Shown here: piece after piece, positions 10,090-18,213 of the stretch
How the letters are laid out: every line of letters begins with the position of its first letter
Numbering within the stretch: the first letter of the stretch is position 1
DNA from: an uncultured Clostridia bacterium
Lineage (GTDB): Bacteria > Bacillota > Clostridia > TANB77 > CAG-508
Direction: 5' to 3'
Length of the DNA stretch: 52,605 nt
Assembly: GCA_934149005.1 (NCBI GenBank)
Contig: CAKPDN010000009.1
Span: 1 to 52,605, forward strand
The notes under the pieces: model-generated
The model's input: only the letters and a program-made list of their open reading frames with translations
What the model was told of the DNA's origin: nothing
Database searches by the model: none
Made by a program: the position numbers and the translations under genes

Positions 10090-11952
10090 TTATTTATTGT
10101 CATCTTCAACTTTATAATCAGCATCATAAACATTTCCATTGTCTCCGCCATTATTAGCATCTGAACCATTATCAGCACCAGCTGCTGCATTTGGGTCTAC
10201 TCCTGCTGCTCCATTTGGATTTGCATTTTTATATAATTGTTCTGACATATCATAAAATACTTTTGTTAATTTTTCTGTTGCTTCTTTGATTTTTTCTGTA
10301 TCGTTTGTTTCTAATGCTTTTTTAGTATTATCAATTTCATTTTCAACTTTAGCTTTTTCTTCTCCACTAATCTTGTCTCCTAAATCTTTTAATGTCTTTT
10401 CACTGTTGTAAACTAAACTTTCTGCATTATTTTTAACTTCGATTTCTTCTTTCTTCTTTTTATCTTCTTCAGCATGTGCTTCTGCATCTTTAACAGCTTT
10501 GTCGATATCTTCGTCTGTTAAGTTTGTTGATGCTGTAATTGAAACATCTTGTTGATTTCCTGTTGCCATATCTTTTGCAGATACATGAACTATACCGTTT
10601 GCATCTATATCAAATGTTACTTCAATTTGAGGTACCCCTCTTGGTGCTGCTGGAATTCCTGTTAATTGGAATCTTCCTAATGTTTTATTGTATGCAGCCA
10701 TTTCTCTTTCACCTTGTAATACATGAACTTCAACTGATGTTTGACCATCTGCTGCTGTTGAGAATATTTGTGATTTTTTAGTTGGTATTGTTGTGTTTCT
10801 TTCAATTAATTTTGTAAATACTCCACCATATGTTTCAATACCTAATGATAATGGTGTTACATCTAGCAATACTAGGTCTTTAACATCTCCTGATAATACA
10901 CCACCTTGAATTGATGCACCAATTGCAACACACTCATCAGGGTTTATTCCTTTATCTGGTTCTTTTCCTGTTATTCTCTTAACAACTTCTTGAACAGCTG
11001 GAACTCTTGTAGAACCTCCAACTAATAATACTTTGTGAATATCATTTGCTGTTAATCCTGCATCTTTTAATGCTTGGTTAACTGGTCCTGCTGTAGCTTC
11101 TACTAAATCATGAATTAATTCTTCAAATTTAGATCTTGTTAAAGTTACATCTAAGTGTTTTGGTCCTGTTGCATCTGCTGTGATAAATGGTAAGTTTATT
11201 TGTGTTTGTTGAACACCTGATAATTCTATTTTAGCTTTTTCAGCTGCTTCTTTTAGTCTTTGCATTGCCATTTTATCTGTTTTTAAATCAATTCCATTTA
11301 ATTTTTTGAATTCACTTACTAAATATTCAATTATTGCATTATCAAAGTCATCTCCACCTAAATGTGTATTACCACTTGTAGATAAAACTTCAAATACACC
11401 ATCACCAATATCTAGTATAGAAACATCGAATGTTCCACCACCTAAGTCATAAATTAATATTTTTTGGTCTTGCTCTTTATCCATTCCATAAGCTAAAGCT
11501 GCTGCTGTTGGTTCGTTTATAATTCTTAAAACTTCAAGTCCTGCTATTTTACCAGCATCTTTTGTTGCTTGTCTTTGGCTATCATTAAAGTATGCAGGTA
11601 CTGTAATAACTGCTTGAGTTACTTTTTGTCCTAAATAATTTTCTGCATCTGTTTTTAATTTTTGTAAAATCATTGCAGATATTTCTTGTGGTGTAAAGCT
11701 GTCACCTTCTATTTTAACTTTTTCAGCTGTACCCATTTTTCTTTTTATTGATATAACAGTATTTTCTGGATTTGTAACTGCTTGACGTTTTGCTATTTGT
11801 CCAACTAGTCTTTCACCATTTTTTGAGAATGCAACTACTGATGGTGTTGTTCTGTTACCTTCAGCATTTGGTATTACTACTGGCTCTCCTCCTTCCATAA
11901 CTGCTACACATGAGTTTGTTGTTCCTAAGTCAATTCCTATAATTTTTCCCAT
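10090..11952 (-). CDS. dnaK: Chaperone DnaK (Hsp70)
   Basis: ATP-dependent folding chaperone working with DnaJ and GrpE. 620 residues: IGIDLGTTNS at the N-terminus, AVITVPAYFNDSQRQ, phosphate loop DLGGGTFDVS, adenosine motif LLVGGSTRVPAVQ, linker VLLDVTPLSLGIET, substrate domain, helical lid and an Asp/Asn/Gly-rich tail. No unusual residues. GGGAGG precedes the start. A 9-bp perfect hairpin (12020-12043) lies between grpE and dnaK. Confidence 0.98.
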   Translation of the reverse strand: MGKIIGIDLGTTNSCVAVMEGGEPVVIPNAEGNRTTPSVVAFSKNGERLVGQIAKRQAVTNPENTVISIKRKMGTAEKVKIEGDSFTPQEISAMILQKLKTDAENYLGQKVTQAVITVPAYFNDSQRQATKDAGKIAGLEVLRIINEPTAAALAYGMDKEQDQKILIYDLGGGTFDVSILDIGDGVFEVLSTSGNTHLGGDDFDNAIIEYLVSEFKKLNGIDLKTDKMAMQRLKEAAEKAKIELSGVQQTQINLPFITADATGPKHLDVTLTRSKFEELIHDLVEATAGPVNQALKDAGLTANDIHKVLLVGGSTRVPAVQEVVKRITGKEPDKGINPDECVAIGASIQGGVLSGDVKDLVLLDVTPLSLGIETYGGVFTKLIERNTTIPTKKSQIFSTAADGQTSVEVHVLQGEREMAAYNKTLGRFQLTGIPAAPRGVPQIEVTFDIDANGIVHVSAKDMATGNQQDVSITASTNLTDEDIDKAVKDAEAHAEEDKKKKEEIEVKNNAESLVYNSEKTLKDLGDKISGEEKAKVENEIDNTKKALETNDTEKIKEATEKLTKVFYDMSEQLYKNANPNGAAGVDPNAAAGADNGSDANNGGDNGNVYDADYKVEDDNK

Positions 11953-12019
11953 TTTAAATTCCTCCCTAAAATTTTTTTATATTTTTAAAATTAATAACTA
12001 TTTTATATTTCTATAAATT

Positions 12020-12043
12020 GATTAAAAGTGATTGCTTTTAATC
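12020..12043 (-). promoter_or_regulatory. Short hairpin upstream of dnaK
   Basis: GATTAAAAG (12020-12028) and CTTTTAATC (12035-12043), 6-nt loop, in the 122-nt grpE-dnaK gap. Possible mRNA processing or stability element. Confidence 0.45.
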
Positions 12044-12074
12044 TAATTATCATAAACGAATTAGAAGTAGTAGT

Positions 12075-12581
12075 TTAATTAGCTACAACAACCATAGAAT
12101 GCCTAATAACTCTATGACCTATTTTGTAGCCCTTTCTGTACTCTTGAACTATTTCTTTTTCACCTTTTGTATCATCTTGAACACTACTAACAGCCTCATG
12201 AAGTTCTGGATCAAAAGTTTCTCCAAGTGCTTTGATTTCTTCTACACCTTTTGATTTAAGTACATCTTGAAATTGTTTTAAAACAAGTTCAACACCTTTT
12301 TTATAATTCTCGTCTTGAGTTTCAACTTTTGCTGCATTTTCTAGGTTATCCAATATTGGAAGCATAACTTCTACAATATCACCTAAAATTGAATTATACA
12401 TACCTTCTCTTTCTTTTTGACTTCTTTTTTTGTGATTTTCAAATTCAGCTAAAATTCTTTTATATCTGTCTGTCAAATCATCTAATTCTTGTTGTTTTTT
12501 TTGTAATCCTCTTTTTTCTTCATTAATTTTTTTGATTTCTTCTGTTGCTTCTTGTTCAACATTTTCATTTTTTTCTGACAT
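12075..12581 (-). CDS. grpE: Nucleotide exchange factor GrpE
   Basis: GrpE releases ADP from DnaK. 168 residues: a charged N-terminal coiled coil (about 1-60) containing RYKRILAEFENHKKR, then the conserved stretch ILDNLENA and the C-terminal beta domain with FDPELHEAVS and VVQEYRKGY-like GYKIGHRVIRHSMVVVAN. Position between hrcA and dnaK is canonical. GAGGCGATAAG precedes the start. Confidence 0.96.
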   Translation of the reverse strand: MSEKNENVEQEATEEIKKINEEKRGLQKKQQELDDLTDRYKRILAEFENHKKRSQKEREGMYNSILGDIVEVMLPILDNLENAAKVETQDENYKKGVELVLKQFQDVLKSKGVEEIKALGETFDPELHEAVSSVQDDTKGEKEIVQEYRKGYKIGHRVIRHSMVVVAN

Positions 12582-12671
12582 CTTATCGCCTCTTTCTTTT
12601 ATTTTTTATCTTCAAGAAATTTTTTATTTAAATTATATTTCATTGCAAAAATTGTAATTATTTTTTAACCG

Positions 12672-13682
12672 TTATATTCCTTTGTTCTTTAGTTTTTTAT
12701 TTATATACTTCATAACTGAAATAACTTTTGAATAATCCATCCTTTTAGGTCCTATAATTCCTATTGTTCCCATATCTTTGTCACCAACTTTGTGTTTAAA
12801 AGTTATAACACTAAAATCTTTAAGTTCTTCTTTTTCATTTTCATCACCTATATAAACATTTATATCTTTTGCAAATCCTGAATTTAATATGTCTGTCATT
12901 AAATCTTTTTCATCTATTATATTTACAAAGTTTTTAGCAACTGCTAAACTATTAAATTCTGGTAAATCGAAGGATTTATTTGCTCCTTCAAGATATAATT
13001 GTCTATCTTCTGAAATTACTTTTTTGATTTGTTCTATGATTGGTTTTATAACTTTTACACTATATTTCATTTCATTTATTAAGTATTCTTCTAGTGGTAT
13101 ATCTATTATTTCTAATGGTTGTCCTTTAAGTTTTTGATTAAACATATAAGTTATTGTCTCAACCTGCTTATCTGTTATATCTTCATCAAATTTTATTATT
13201 GTTTCTTTTATCATTCCTGTATTTGTCAATATTATTGCCATTAACATTCTTGGTCCTAATAATACAAATTTAATTTCTTCTATTAATAAGTTTTGTGTAC
13301 TGGGTCCTATTGCTAGTGTTGTGTAATGTGTTATTTCTGAAATTGTTGATGTTGCAATTTTTGTTAAATCTTCTATTTCATTTACTTTTGTTTCTAATTT
13401 TTCACTTATATATTTAATTTCTTCCATACTTATGTTGTCATCTTTTAATAATTCATCAACATAGTATCTATATCCTTTTTCTGATGGTATTCTTCCACTT
13501 GATGTATGTGTTTTTTCTAAGTATCCTGCTTTTTCTAGGTCTGCCATTTCATTTCTTATTGTTGCACTACTATATTGTAATTCTTCATTATTTGTTAATG
13601 CATTTGAACTTACTGGTTCTGCTGTATTTATATATTCTTCTACTATTGCTTGTAATACTTTCTTTTTTCTGTCATCAAGCAT
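12672..13682 (-). CDS. hrcA: Heat-inducible transcription repressor HrcA
   Basis: HrcA represses class I heat-shock genes by binding CIRCE. 336 residues: N-terminal winged helix (DRKKKVLQAIVEEYI, then PVSSNAL, SSATIRNEMADLE, and HTSSGRIPSEKGYRYYVD), then a GAF-like dimerisation domain with the C-terminal GTIGIIGPKRMDYSKVI. First gene of the operon, directly behind CIRCE (13697-13723), so it is autoregulated. Confidence 0.96.
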   Translation of the reverse strand: MLDDRKKKVLQAIVEEYINTAEPVSSNALTNNEELQYSSATIRNEMADLEKAGYLEKTHTSSGRIPSEKGYRYYVDELLKDDNISMEEIKYISEKLETKVNEIEDLTKIATSTISEITHYTTLAIGPSTQNLLIEEIKFVLLGPRMLMAIILTNTGMIKETIIKFDEDITDKQVETITYMFNQKLKGQPLEIIDIPLEEYLINEMKYSVKVIKPIIEQIKKVISEDRQLYLEGANKSFDLPEFNSLAVAKNFVNIIDEKDLMTDILNSGFAKDINVYIGDENEKEELKDFSVITFKHKVGDKDMGTIGIIGPKRMDYSKVISVMKYINKKLKNKGI

Positions 13683-13696
13683 TTCATCACCTCTTT

Positions 13697-13723
13697 TTAG
13701 CGCTCTTTATTTTTGATTGCTAA
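13697..13723. promoter_or_regulatory. CIRCE operator of the hrcA-grpE-dnaK-dnaJ operon
   Basis: TTAGCGCTC-N9-GATTGCTAA, one mismatch per arm from the consensus TTAGCACTC-N9-GAGTGCTAA. It lies between the -10 and the hrcA start, as expected for HrcA repression. Confidence 0.93.
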
Positions 13724-13734
13724 TCTTTTTATAT

Positions 13735-13761
13735 ATTATAACCTTTTTTAGCACTTGTCAA
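13735..13761 (-). promoter_or_regulatory. hrcA operon promoter
   Basis: Minus strand TTGACA (13756-13761) and TATAAT (13735-13740), spacer 15 bp (short). The spacer contains a stray CIRCE-like half, GTGCTAA. Confidence 0.7.
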
Positions 13762-13820
13762 TACATTTTGCTAAAAATATTGTGAATTTTTTGTGAACTA
13801 TTTATTTTTTATGTAAAACA

Positions 13821-13829
13821 TGTTATAAT
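13821..13829 (+). promoter_or_regulatory. Extended -10 promoter of the 131-residue gene
   Basis: TGTTATAAT is a perfect extended -10 with no clear -35. Transcription would diverge from hrcA and reach the AAAGGAG before 13874. Confidence 0.6.
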
Positions 13830-13873
13830 TATATTAACTTAACTGTTGTTTAAAGAATGAAAGGAGTTACTCT

Positions 13874-14269
13874 ATGACAAATTATGATGCAATTTTCGGA
13901 TTCGAACATTCTCAAATTATTAACAATGTATTTTTTTATACGGTTTATCGGAAAAATTCTTTGGCTCTTTTTAGAACAGTAGCTAAGGTAGAAGTTTTTC
14001 CAAATGAACATATTGATGTTCATTTATTATCTCCTCTCTTATCTTGCTCTGAAAGAGTATATATTCGAGGATATTTTAATGATTTAGTTAATCTCAAAAT
14101 CAGACCTTCTGCAGATTCTAACTTTAGTTATGTCGTGTATCGGAAGGCACCTTCTGGTTCATTTGACATTGTAGCAAGTTTTGATGGTTACGAATTAACT
14201 GCCGTAAAGCATCTCAAGCCTCACGAATCAGCATATCTTGATGCTTATTTCAAAAATTTATTGAACTGA
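13874..14269 (+). CDS. Unknown 131-residue protein made of two tandem repeats
   Basis: Not recognised. Two related units align: residues about 20-70 (FFYTVYRKN...GYFNDL) and about 85-131 (FSYVVYRKA...AYFKNL), sharing Y-x-VYRK, a middle Phe/Val-Ala and a final aromatic YF-N-L. Beta-rich, no membrane segment or signal peptide. It has its own promoter, AAAGGAG and a strong terminator. Codon use is less AT-biased than its neighbours (CGG, CTC, ACG, GTC), which suggests transfer. The Arg of both VYRK motifs is CGG, in frame, at 13949 and 14141; a +1 shift at the first would end the protein after about 35 residues. Confidence 0.7.
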   Translation: MTNYDAIFGFEHSQIINNVFFYTVYRKNSLALFRTVAKVEVFPNEHIDVHLLSPLLSCSERVYIRGYFNDLVNLKIRPSADSNFSYVVYRKAPSGSFDIVASFDGYELTAVKHLKPHESAYLDAYFKNLLN

Positions 14270-14271
14270 GA

Positions 14272-14306
14272 AAACAGGGCCATGCAATATGGTCCTGTTA
14301 TTTTAT
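14272..14306 (+). terminator. Terminator of the 131-residue gene
   Basis: AACAGG-G-CCAT, loop GCAAT, ATGG-T-CCTGTT, then ATTTTAT. Stem of 10 pairs with one G-T step. Confidence 0.8.
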
Positions 14307-15155
14307 ATTAATTGTTATTATACTAACAATTAATATTCCTATTGTTTGTATAACAAATAAATTCAATATATTTGATGTTAATAAGTTATTTGTGGCTTCC
14401 ACTACTCCAAGCATATTATCTTCAGATCTTTGATGATGTTTTTGTGCTTCAAAAAATGTTACAAGTTCCGGTATGCTTGTCATAAATCCTAATAAAATTC
14501 CAATTATTATTTGTGGTACATTAAATAACTCACATAAATTTTCTATTGTATTTCCTAATAATTCTCCTATTACAAATAATAAAAAACCTGTTAATATTAA
14601 ATATATAATATATTTTAAAGTTTTATTTTTGTTTTCTCTTTTACTTTTTTTCTCTTCTGTTATTATTTTTAATTCAATTTCTTTATCTTCTTTTTGTAAA
14701 TACAATTTATGCACATTATTATTTAAATATATAAAAAGAAAATATAATATAATAAATATAGGTACTATTTCTAAATTTAATTCTATATCACATTTTAATA
14801 ATATTATTGGTATTATTATTGTTATACTTACTAAAATTAAATCTGTTAATATTGCTTTATTTCGTATTTTCTTGATGTTTTTATTGAATATAATTGTCCC
14901 TAAATATTGAAGTAAGTTTATTACATTTGAGCTTAATATATTATATATGCTTGCACCTGTCAATCCTCTTATACTTGATGTTGTTATTGTCAAAAGTTCT
15001 GGAACAGATGTTGCATATCCGGCAATATCTCCAACTTTTTTTGCTTTTAAATTTAGACTTTCTGCTAGTTTTCTTAATGTTGCCACAAGTATATATTTTG
15101 AAATTAAAACTATTATTATTGAATAAAATATGAACTTAATTATCTCTATAAGCAT
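14298..15155 (-). CDS. CaCA-family sodium/calcium-type exchanger
   Basis: 285 residues, about ten membrane segments, two alpha-repeat motifs: GYATSVPELLTITTSS (about 47-62) with SNVIN, and GFMTSIPELVTFFEA (about 217-231) with TSNILN. The paired G-x-TS-x-PE signatures with acidic residues in opposite orientation define the CaCA superfamily. A charged loop of about 35 residues separates the halves. Ion specificity cannot be told. AAAGGAG precedes the start. Confidence 0.82.
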   Translation of the reverse strand: MLIEIIKFIFYSIIIVLISKYILVATLRKLAESLNLKAKKVGDIAGYATSVPELLTITTSSIRGLTGASIYNILSSNVINLLQYLGTIIFNKNIKKIRNKAILTDLILVSITIIIPIILLKCDIELNLEIVPIFIILYFLFIYLNNNVHKLYLQKEDKEIELKIITEEKKSKRENKNKTLKYIIYLILTGFLLFVIGELLGNTIENLCELFNVPQIIIGILLGFMTSIPELVTFFEAQKHHQRSEDNMLGVVEATNNLLTSNILNLFVIQTIGILIVSIITINIK

Positions 15156-15191
15156 TTTTTTATCTCCTTTATATTTATTTTTCCCATTTTC

Positions 15192-15220
15192 TTGCCATTT
15201 ATTAAAAAATATTGTATAAT
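15192..15220 (+). promoter_or_regulatory. Promoter for DUF1653-serS
   Basis: TTGCCA (15192-15197), 17-bp spacer, TATAAT (15215-15220), followed by AAGGAGG and the ATG at 15249. Confidence 0.75.
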
Positions 15221-15248
15221 ATTTTCATATTTTAAGGAGGTATTTTTA

Positions 15249-15509
15249 ATGGAAGAAGTAAAAATCGGACGAGTTTACCGCCATTTTAAAGGTAATTATT
15301 ATTTTGTTGAAAATGTAGCATTTGATTCAGAAACAAAAGAAAGAATGGTTGTTTATAAACCTTTATATAAAAGAGAAGATGGTCGCTCGATTTGGGTTAG
15401 ACCTGAAAAAATGTTCTTAGAAGAAATTCCAGAAAGACCTGATAATATAACTGGCCAAAAACATAGATTTGAATTAGTTGAAAATATTGAAAAAAATTAT
15501 ATAAAATAA
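15249..15509 (+). CDS. DUF1653 family protein
   Basis: 86 residues from the ATG at 15249, chosen for AAGGAGG 8 nt upstream. The GRVYRHFKGNYY opening, then VVYKPLY and SIWVRPEKMFLEE, is the DUF1653 signature; the fold is small and beta-rich and no function is known for the family. First gene before serS, separated from it by a hairpin that abuts the serS ribosome site. Confidence 0.85.
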   Translation: MEEVKIGRVYRHFKGNYYFVENVAFDSETKERMVVYKPLYKREDGRSIWVRPEKMFLEEIPERPDNITGQKHRFELVENIEKNYIK

Positions 15510-15515
15510 ACAAAA

Positions 15516-15546
15516 TGTCCCAAAAACAATTTTTTTCTTTGGGACA
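15516..15546 (+). terminator. Hairpin between DUF1653 and serS
   Basis: TGTCCCAAA (15516-15524) and TTTGGGACA (15538-15546) form a 9-bp perfect stem, loop 13 nt including a T-run. The serS GGAGG follows within 5 nt. Terminator, or an attenuating structure for serS; no T-box elements seen. Confidence 0.55.
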
Positions 15547-15559
15547 ATGGAGGTAAATT

Positions 15560-16846
15560 ATGATAGATATCAAATTTTTAAGAGAAAACCCTGAATTAGT
15601 TAAAGAAAATATTAGAAAAAAATTTCAAGATGAAAAATTAGTTTTAGTTGATGAAGTTATTAATTTAGATGTAAAAAATAGAGAAGCAAAATTAAACGGA
15701 GATAATTTAAGAGCCGAAAGAAAATCTTTAAGTGCTGAAATTGGTGGACTTATGAAACAAGGTAAAAAAGATGAAGCAGAATCTATTAAATCTAAAGTTC
15801 AAGAAATAAATTCTAAGCTTGAAGAAAATGAAAAAATAGAATCAAAATATGCAGAAGAAATTAAAACAAGAATGATGAAAATTCCAAATATTATGGATGC
15901 TTCTGTTCCAATTGGTCGAGATGATAGCCAAAACGTTGAAGTCGAAAGATTTGGTGCCCCATTAGTTCCAGACTATGAAATTCCTTATCATGCAGATATT
16001 ATTGATAGATTTAATGGTATGGATAAAGAATCTGCTGGTCGTACAAGCGGAGTCGGTTTCTATTACCTAATTGGAGATATTGCAAGACTTCATGAAGCAA
16101 TGCTAGCTTATGCTAGAGATTTTATGATAAATAATGGTTTTACATATGCTATACCGCCATTTATGATTCGTAGTGATGTTGTAACTGGTGTTATGAGCTT
16201 TGAAGAAATGTATGATATGATGTACAAAATTGAAGGAGAAGATTTATACTTAATTGGTACATCTGAACATTCAATGATTGGTAGATTTAAAAACCAAATA
16301 ATTAAAAAAGATGAACTTCCAATTAGTATGACATCTTACTCTCCATGTTTTAGAAAAGAAATCGGTTCACACGGATTAGAAGAAAGAGGCTTATATCGTG
16401 TACACCAATTTGAAAAGCAAGAAATGATTGTTTTATGCGAACCAGAAGATTCAATGACTTGGTATAACAAAATGTGGAAATTGAGTGTTGATTTATTTAG
16501 AAGTTGGAATGTTCCTGTAAGGCAACTTGACTGTTGTTCTGGAGACTTGGCTGATTTAAAAGTAAAATCTTGTGATATTGAAGCTTGGAGTCCAAGACAA
16601 AAGAAATATTTTGAAGTTTGCAGTTGTTCTAATCTAGGAGATGCTCAAGCAAGGCGTTTAGGAATTCGTGTAAAAAGTGAAAAAGGAAACTATTTCTTAC
16701 ATACATTAAATAATACTGTAGTTGCTACTCCAAGAGGATTAATAGCTGTATTAGAAAACAACTATAATGAAGATGGTAGTGTAACTATTCCTGAAGTTTT
16801 AAGACCTTATATGGGAGGAGCTGAAAAAATCCTTCCAAAAAAATGA
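15560..16846 (+). CDS. serS: Seryl-tRNA synthetase
   Basis: Charges tRNA-Ser. 428 residues: N-terminal MIDIKFLRENPELVKENI and the long antiparallel coiled coil (about 30-105) that grips the tRNA variable arm, then the class II core with motif 2 (CFRKEIGSHGLEERGLYRVHQF) split around residues 270-290 and motif 3 (NTVVATPRGLIAVLEN) near the C-terminus. GGAGG precedes the start. No in-frame CGG, although CGG occurs out of frame several times. Confidence 0.97.
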   Translation: MIDIKFLRENPELVKENIRKKFQDEKLVLVDEVINLDVKNREAKLNGDNLRAERKSLSAEIGGLMKQGKKDEAESIKSKVQEINSKLEENEKIESKYAEEIKTRMMKIPNIMDASVPIGRDDSQNVEVERFGAPLVPDYEIPYHADIIDRFNGMDKESAGRTSGVGFYYLIGDIARLHEAMLAYARDFMINNGFTYAIPPFMIRSDVVTGVMSFEEMYDMMYKIEGEDLYLIGTSEHSMIGRFKNQIIKKDELPISMTSYSPCFRKEIGSHGLEERGLYRVHQFEKQEMIVLCEPEDSMTWYNKMWKLSVDLFRSWNVPVRQLDCCSGDLADLKVKSCDIEAWSPRQKKYFEVCSCSNLGDAQARRLGIRVKSEKGNYFLHTLNNTVVATPRGLIAVLENNYNEDGSVTIPEVLRPYMGGAEKILPKK

Positions 16847-16879
16847 GACAAGTGGGACAGTCCAAAAATGTCTCATTTT
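16840..16879 (+). terminator. serS terminator carrying a GGGACAGTCC core
   Basis: AAAATGAGACA (16840-16850) pairs with TGTCTCATTTT (16869-16879), 11 bp perfect; the stem contains the serS stop codon. The loop holds TGGGACAGTCC, shared with the gltX terminator. Confidence 0.85.
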
Positions 16880-16932
16880 AATGTCAAAAAATGTCGAATA
16901 GATATTTTTTAATATTGTATAGGAGTAAAAAT

Positions 16933-17514
16933 ATGATTATAAATAATCCCAAATTTGAAGTTTCAGCAGTTAAATCTGCTCAATATCCGAAAAATAATTT
17001 ACCTGAAATTGTTTTAGTTGGTAAATCTAATGTTGGAAAATCAAGTTTTATAAATACTATGATAAATAGAAAAAAATTAGCTAGAACAAGTAGTGAACCT
17101 GGTAAAACTAGACAAATTAACTTCTATAATATTGATGAAAAATTTTATTTTGTTGATTTACCTGGCTATGGTTATAGTAAAATGTCAAAAAAAGAACAAG
17201 AACAAGTTGGTAAATTTATTGAAGAATATCTTTTTAATAGAAAAGATATTTCCCTAATAATTTTTTTAGTTGATATTAGACATTCGCCAACTGAAAATGA
17301 TAGGCTTATGTATGATTATGTTATCCGTTCTGGATTGCCTTGTATAATTTTGGCAAATAAAGCTGACAAGATAGCTGTTACTAAAGTCGATGATTCTGCT
17401 ACTAAATTACAAAAATGTTTAAATCCTATTGGTGATATTCCTACTTTTCCTTTTTCTTCTGAAAGAAAAATATATATGGAAAATATTTGGAATGAAATTG
17501 AGAAATACATTTAA
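16933..17514 (+). CDS. ysxC: Ribosome biogenesis GTPase YsxC/EngB
   Basis: Essential GTPase for late 50S assembly. 193 residues from the ATG at 16933 (TAGGAG upstream). G1 GKSNVGKSSF (about 29-38), G2 region TSSEPGKTRQINFY, G3 DLPGYGYSKM, G4 ANKADK, G5 FSSE. Length and motif order are normal. A perfect 14-bp terminator follows. Confidence 0.95.
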   Translation: MIINNPKFEVSAVKSAQYPKNNLPEIVLVGKSNVGKSSFINTMINRKKLARTSSEPGKTRQINFYNIDEKFYFVDLPGYGYSKMSKKEQEQVGKFIEEYLFNRKDISLIIFLVDIRHSPTENDRLMYDYVIRSGLPCIILANKADKIAVTKVDDSATKLQKCLNPIGDIPTFPFSSERKIYMENIWNEIEKYI

Positions 17515-17519
17515 TATAA

Positions 17520-17560
17520 AAAATCTGTCAAAATTTTTCACTTTTGACAGATTTTATTTT
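17520..17560 (+). terminator. Terminator after ysxC
   Basis: AAAATCTGTCAAAA (17520-17533) and TTTTGACAGATTTT (17542-17555), 14-bp perfect stem, then ATTTTG; works in either direction. Confidence 0.9.
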
Positions 17561-17597
17561 GTCATATAAGTTATTATCATTTTAATAATTTAATATT

Positions 17598-17873
17598 TTA
17601 GTAACAACCTTTACATTTATGCTTTTTCTCTTTCTTTCTGTTACATATTAATAATATTATTGATAATATGGTTAGTAGTCCAAGAACAACATCTAATACT
17701 ATTACTGCTGATAATGCTGCAAAAATAGCTTCACTCATTGTTGTTCCAATTATTAATCCAAGAACAATTGCAAAAGATACTAATAAAATTATAGTTATTA
17801 CTCCTAAACATTTTATATTATTGCATTTTTCTTCTCTTTTTTCATAACAAAATATATCATCTTGTGGCTCCAT
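17598..17873 (-). CDS. Small membrane protein of unknown function
   Basis: 91 residues starting MEPQDDIFCYEKREEK; start at 17873 because GGAGG lies 8 nt upstream. Two hydrophobic helices (about 23-45 and 52-78) with a short loop, and a Lys/Cys tail ending KKHKCKGCY. The N-terminal CNNIKC and C-terminal CKGC Cys pairs could bind metal or cross-link. Not recognised. Confidence 0.6.
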   Translation of the reverse strand: MEPQDDIFCYEKREEKCNNIKCLGVITIILLVSFAIVLGLIIGTTMSEAIFAALSAVIVLDVVLGLLTILSIILLICNRKKEKKHKCKGCY

Positions 17874-17949
17874 AAAAGTCACCTCCAGTATAACACTTTT
17901 TATTTTAGTGTTATATTATATATTATGTTAAATATAATAAAAAATTGTC

Positions 17950-18153
17950 TTATTTTGTAATTATTTTTTTATCCTCTAAATCTATTTTTTTAGTAATTAT
18001 TTTTAAAGCTTTTTCTCTTGGCAACATTACTATATGTCCACATCCTTGACATTTTAATTTAAAGTCCACTCCAACTCTAGTTATTTCCCAAATTTTACTT
18101 CCACATGGGTGTTGTTTTTTTGTTCTAACTATATCTCCAATATTATATTCCAT
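17950..18153 (-). CDS. DUF951 family protein
   Basis: 67 residues from the ATG at 18153 (AAGGAG upstream). Contains KKQHPCGSKIWEITR, then VDFKLKCQGCGHIVMLPR, the DUF951 signature with Cys residues likely to bind zinc; small OB/SH3-like RNA- or DNA-associated fold is assumed for the family. Ends in a Lys-rich tail. Confidence 0.88.
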   Translation of the reverse strand: MEYNIGDIVRTKKQHPCGSKIWEITRVGVDFKLKCQGCGHIVMLPREKALKIITKKIDLEDKKIITK

Positions 18154-18177
18154 AAATTCTCCTTTTTTCGACAAAAT

Positions 18178-18213
18178 AATGAGACAAATTAGGACTGTCC
18201 CAAACGTCTCATT
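18178..18213 (-). terminator. gltX terminator carrying the GGGACAGTCC core
   Basis: AATGAGAC (18178-18185) and GTCTCATT (18206-18213) with TGGGACAGTCC in the loop on the minus strand. Overlaps the gltX stop. Same design as the serS terminator. Confidence 0.75.

Noticed and set aside
15510..15560. T-box riboswitch before serS
   Set aside because: Only a short hairpin is present; no T-box sequence or specifier-loop structure fits in the gap.
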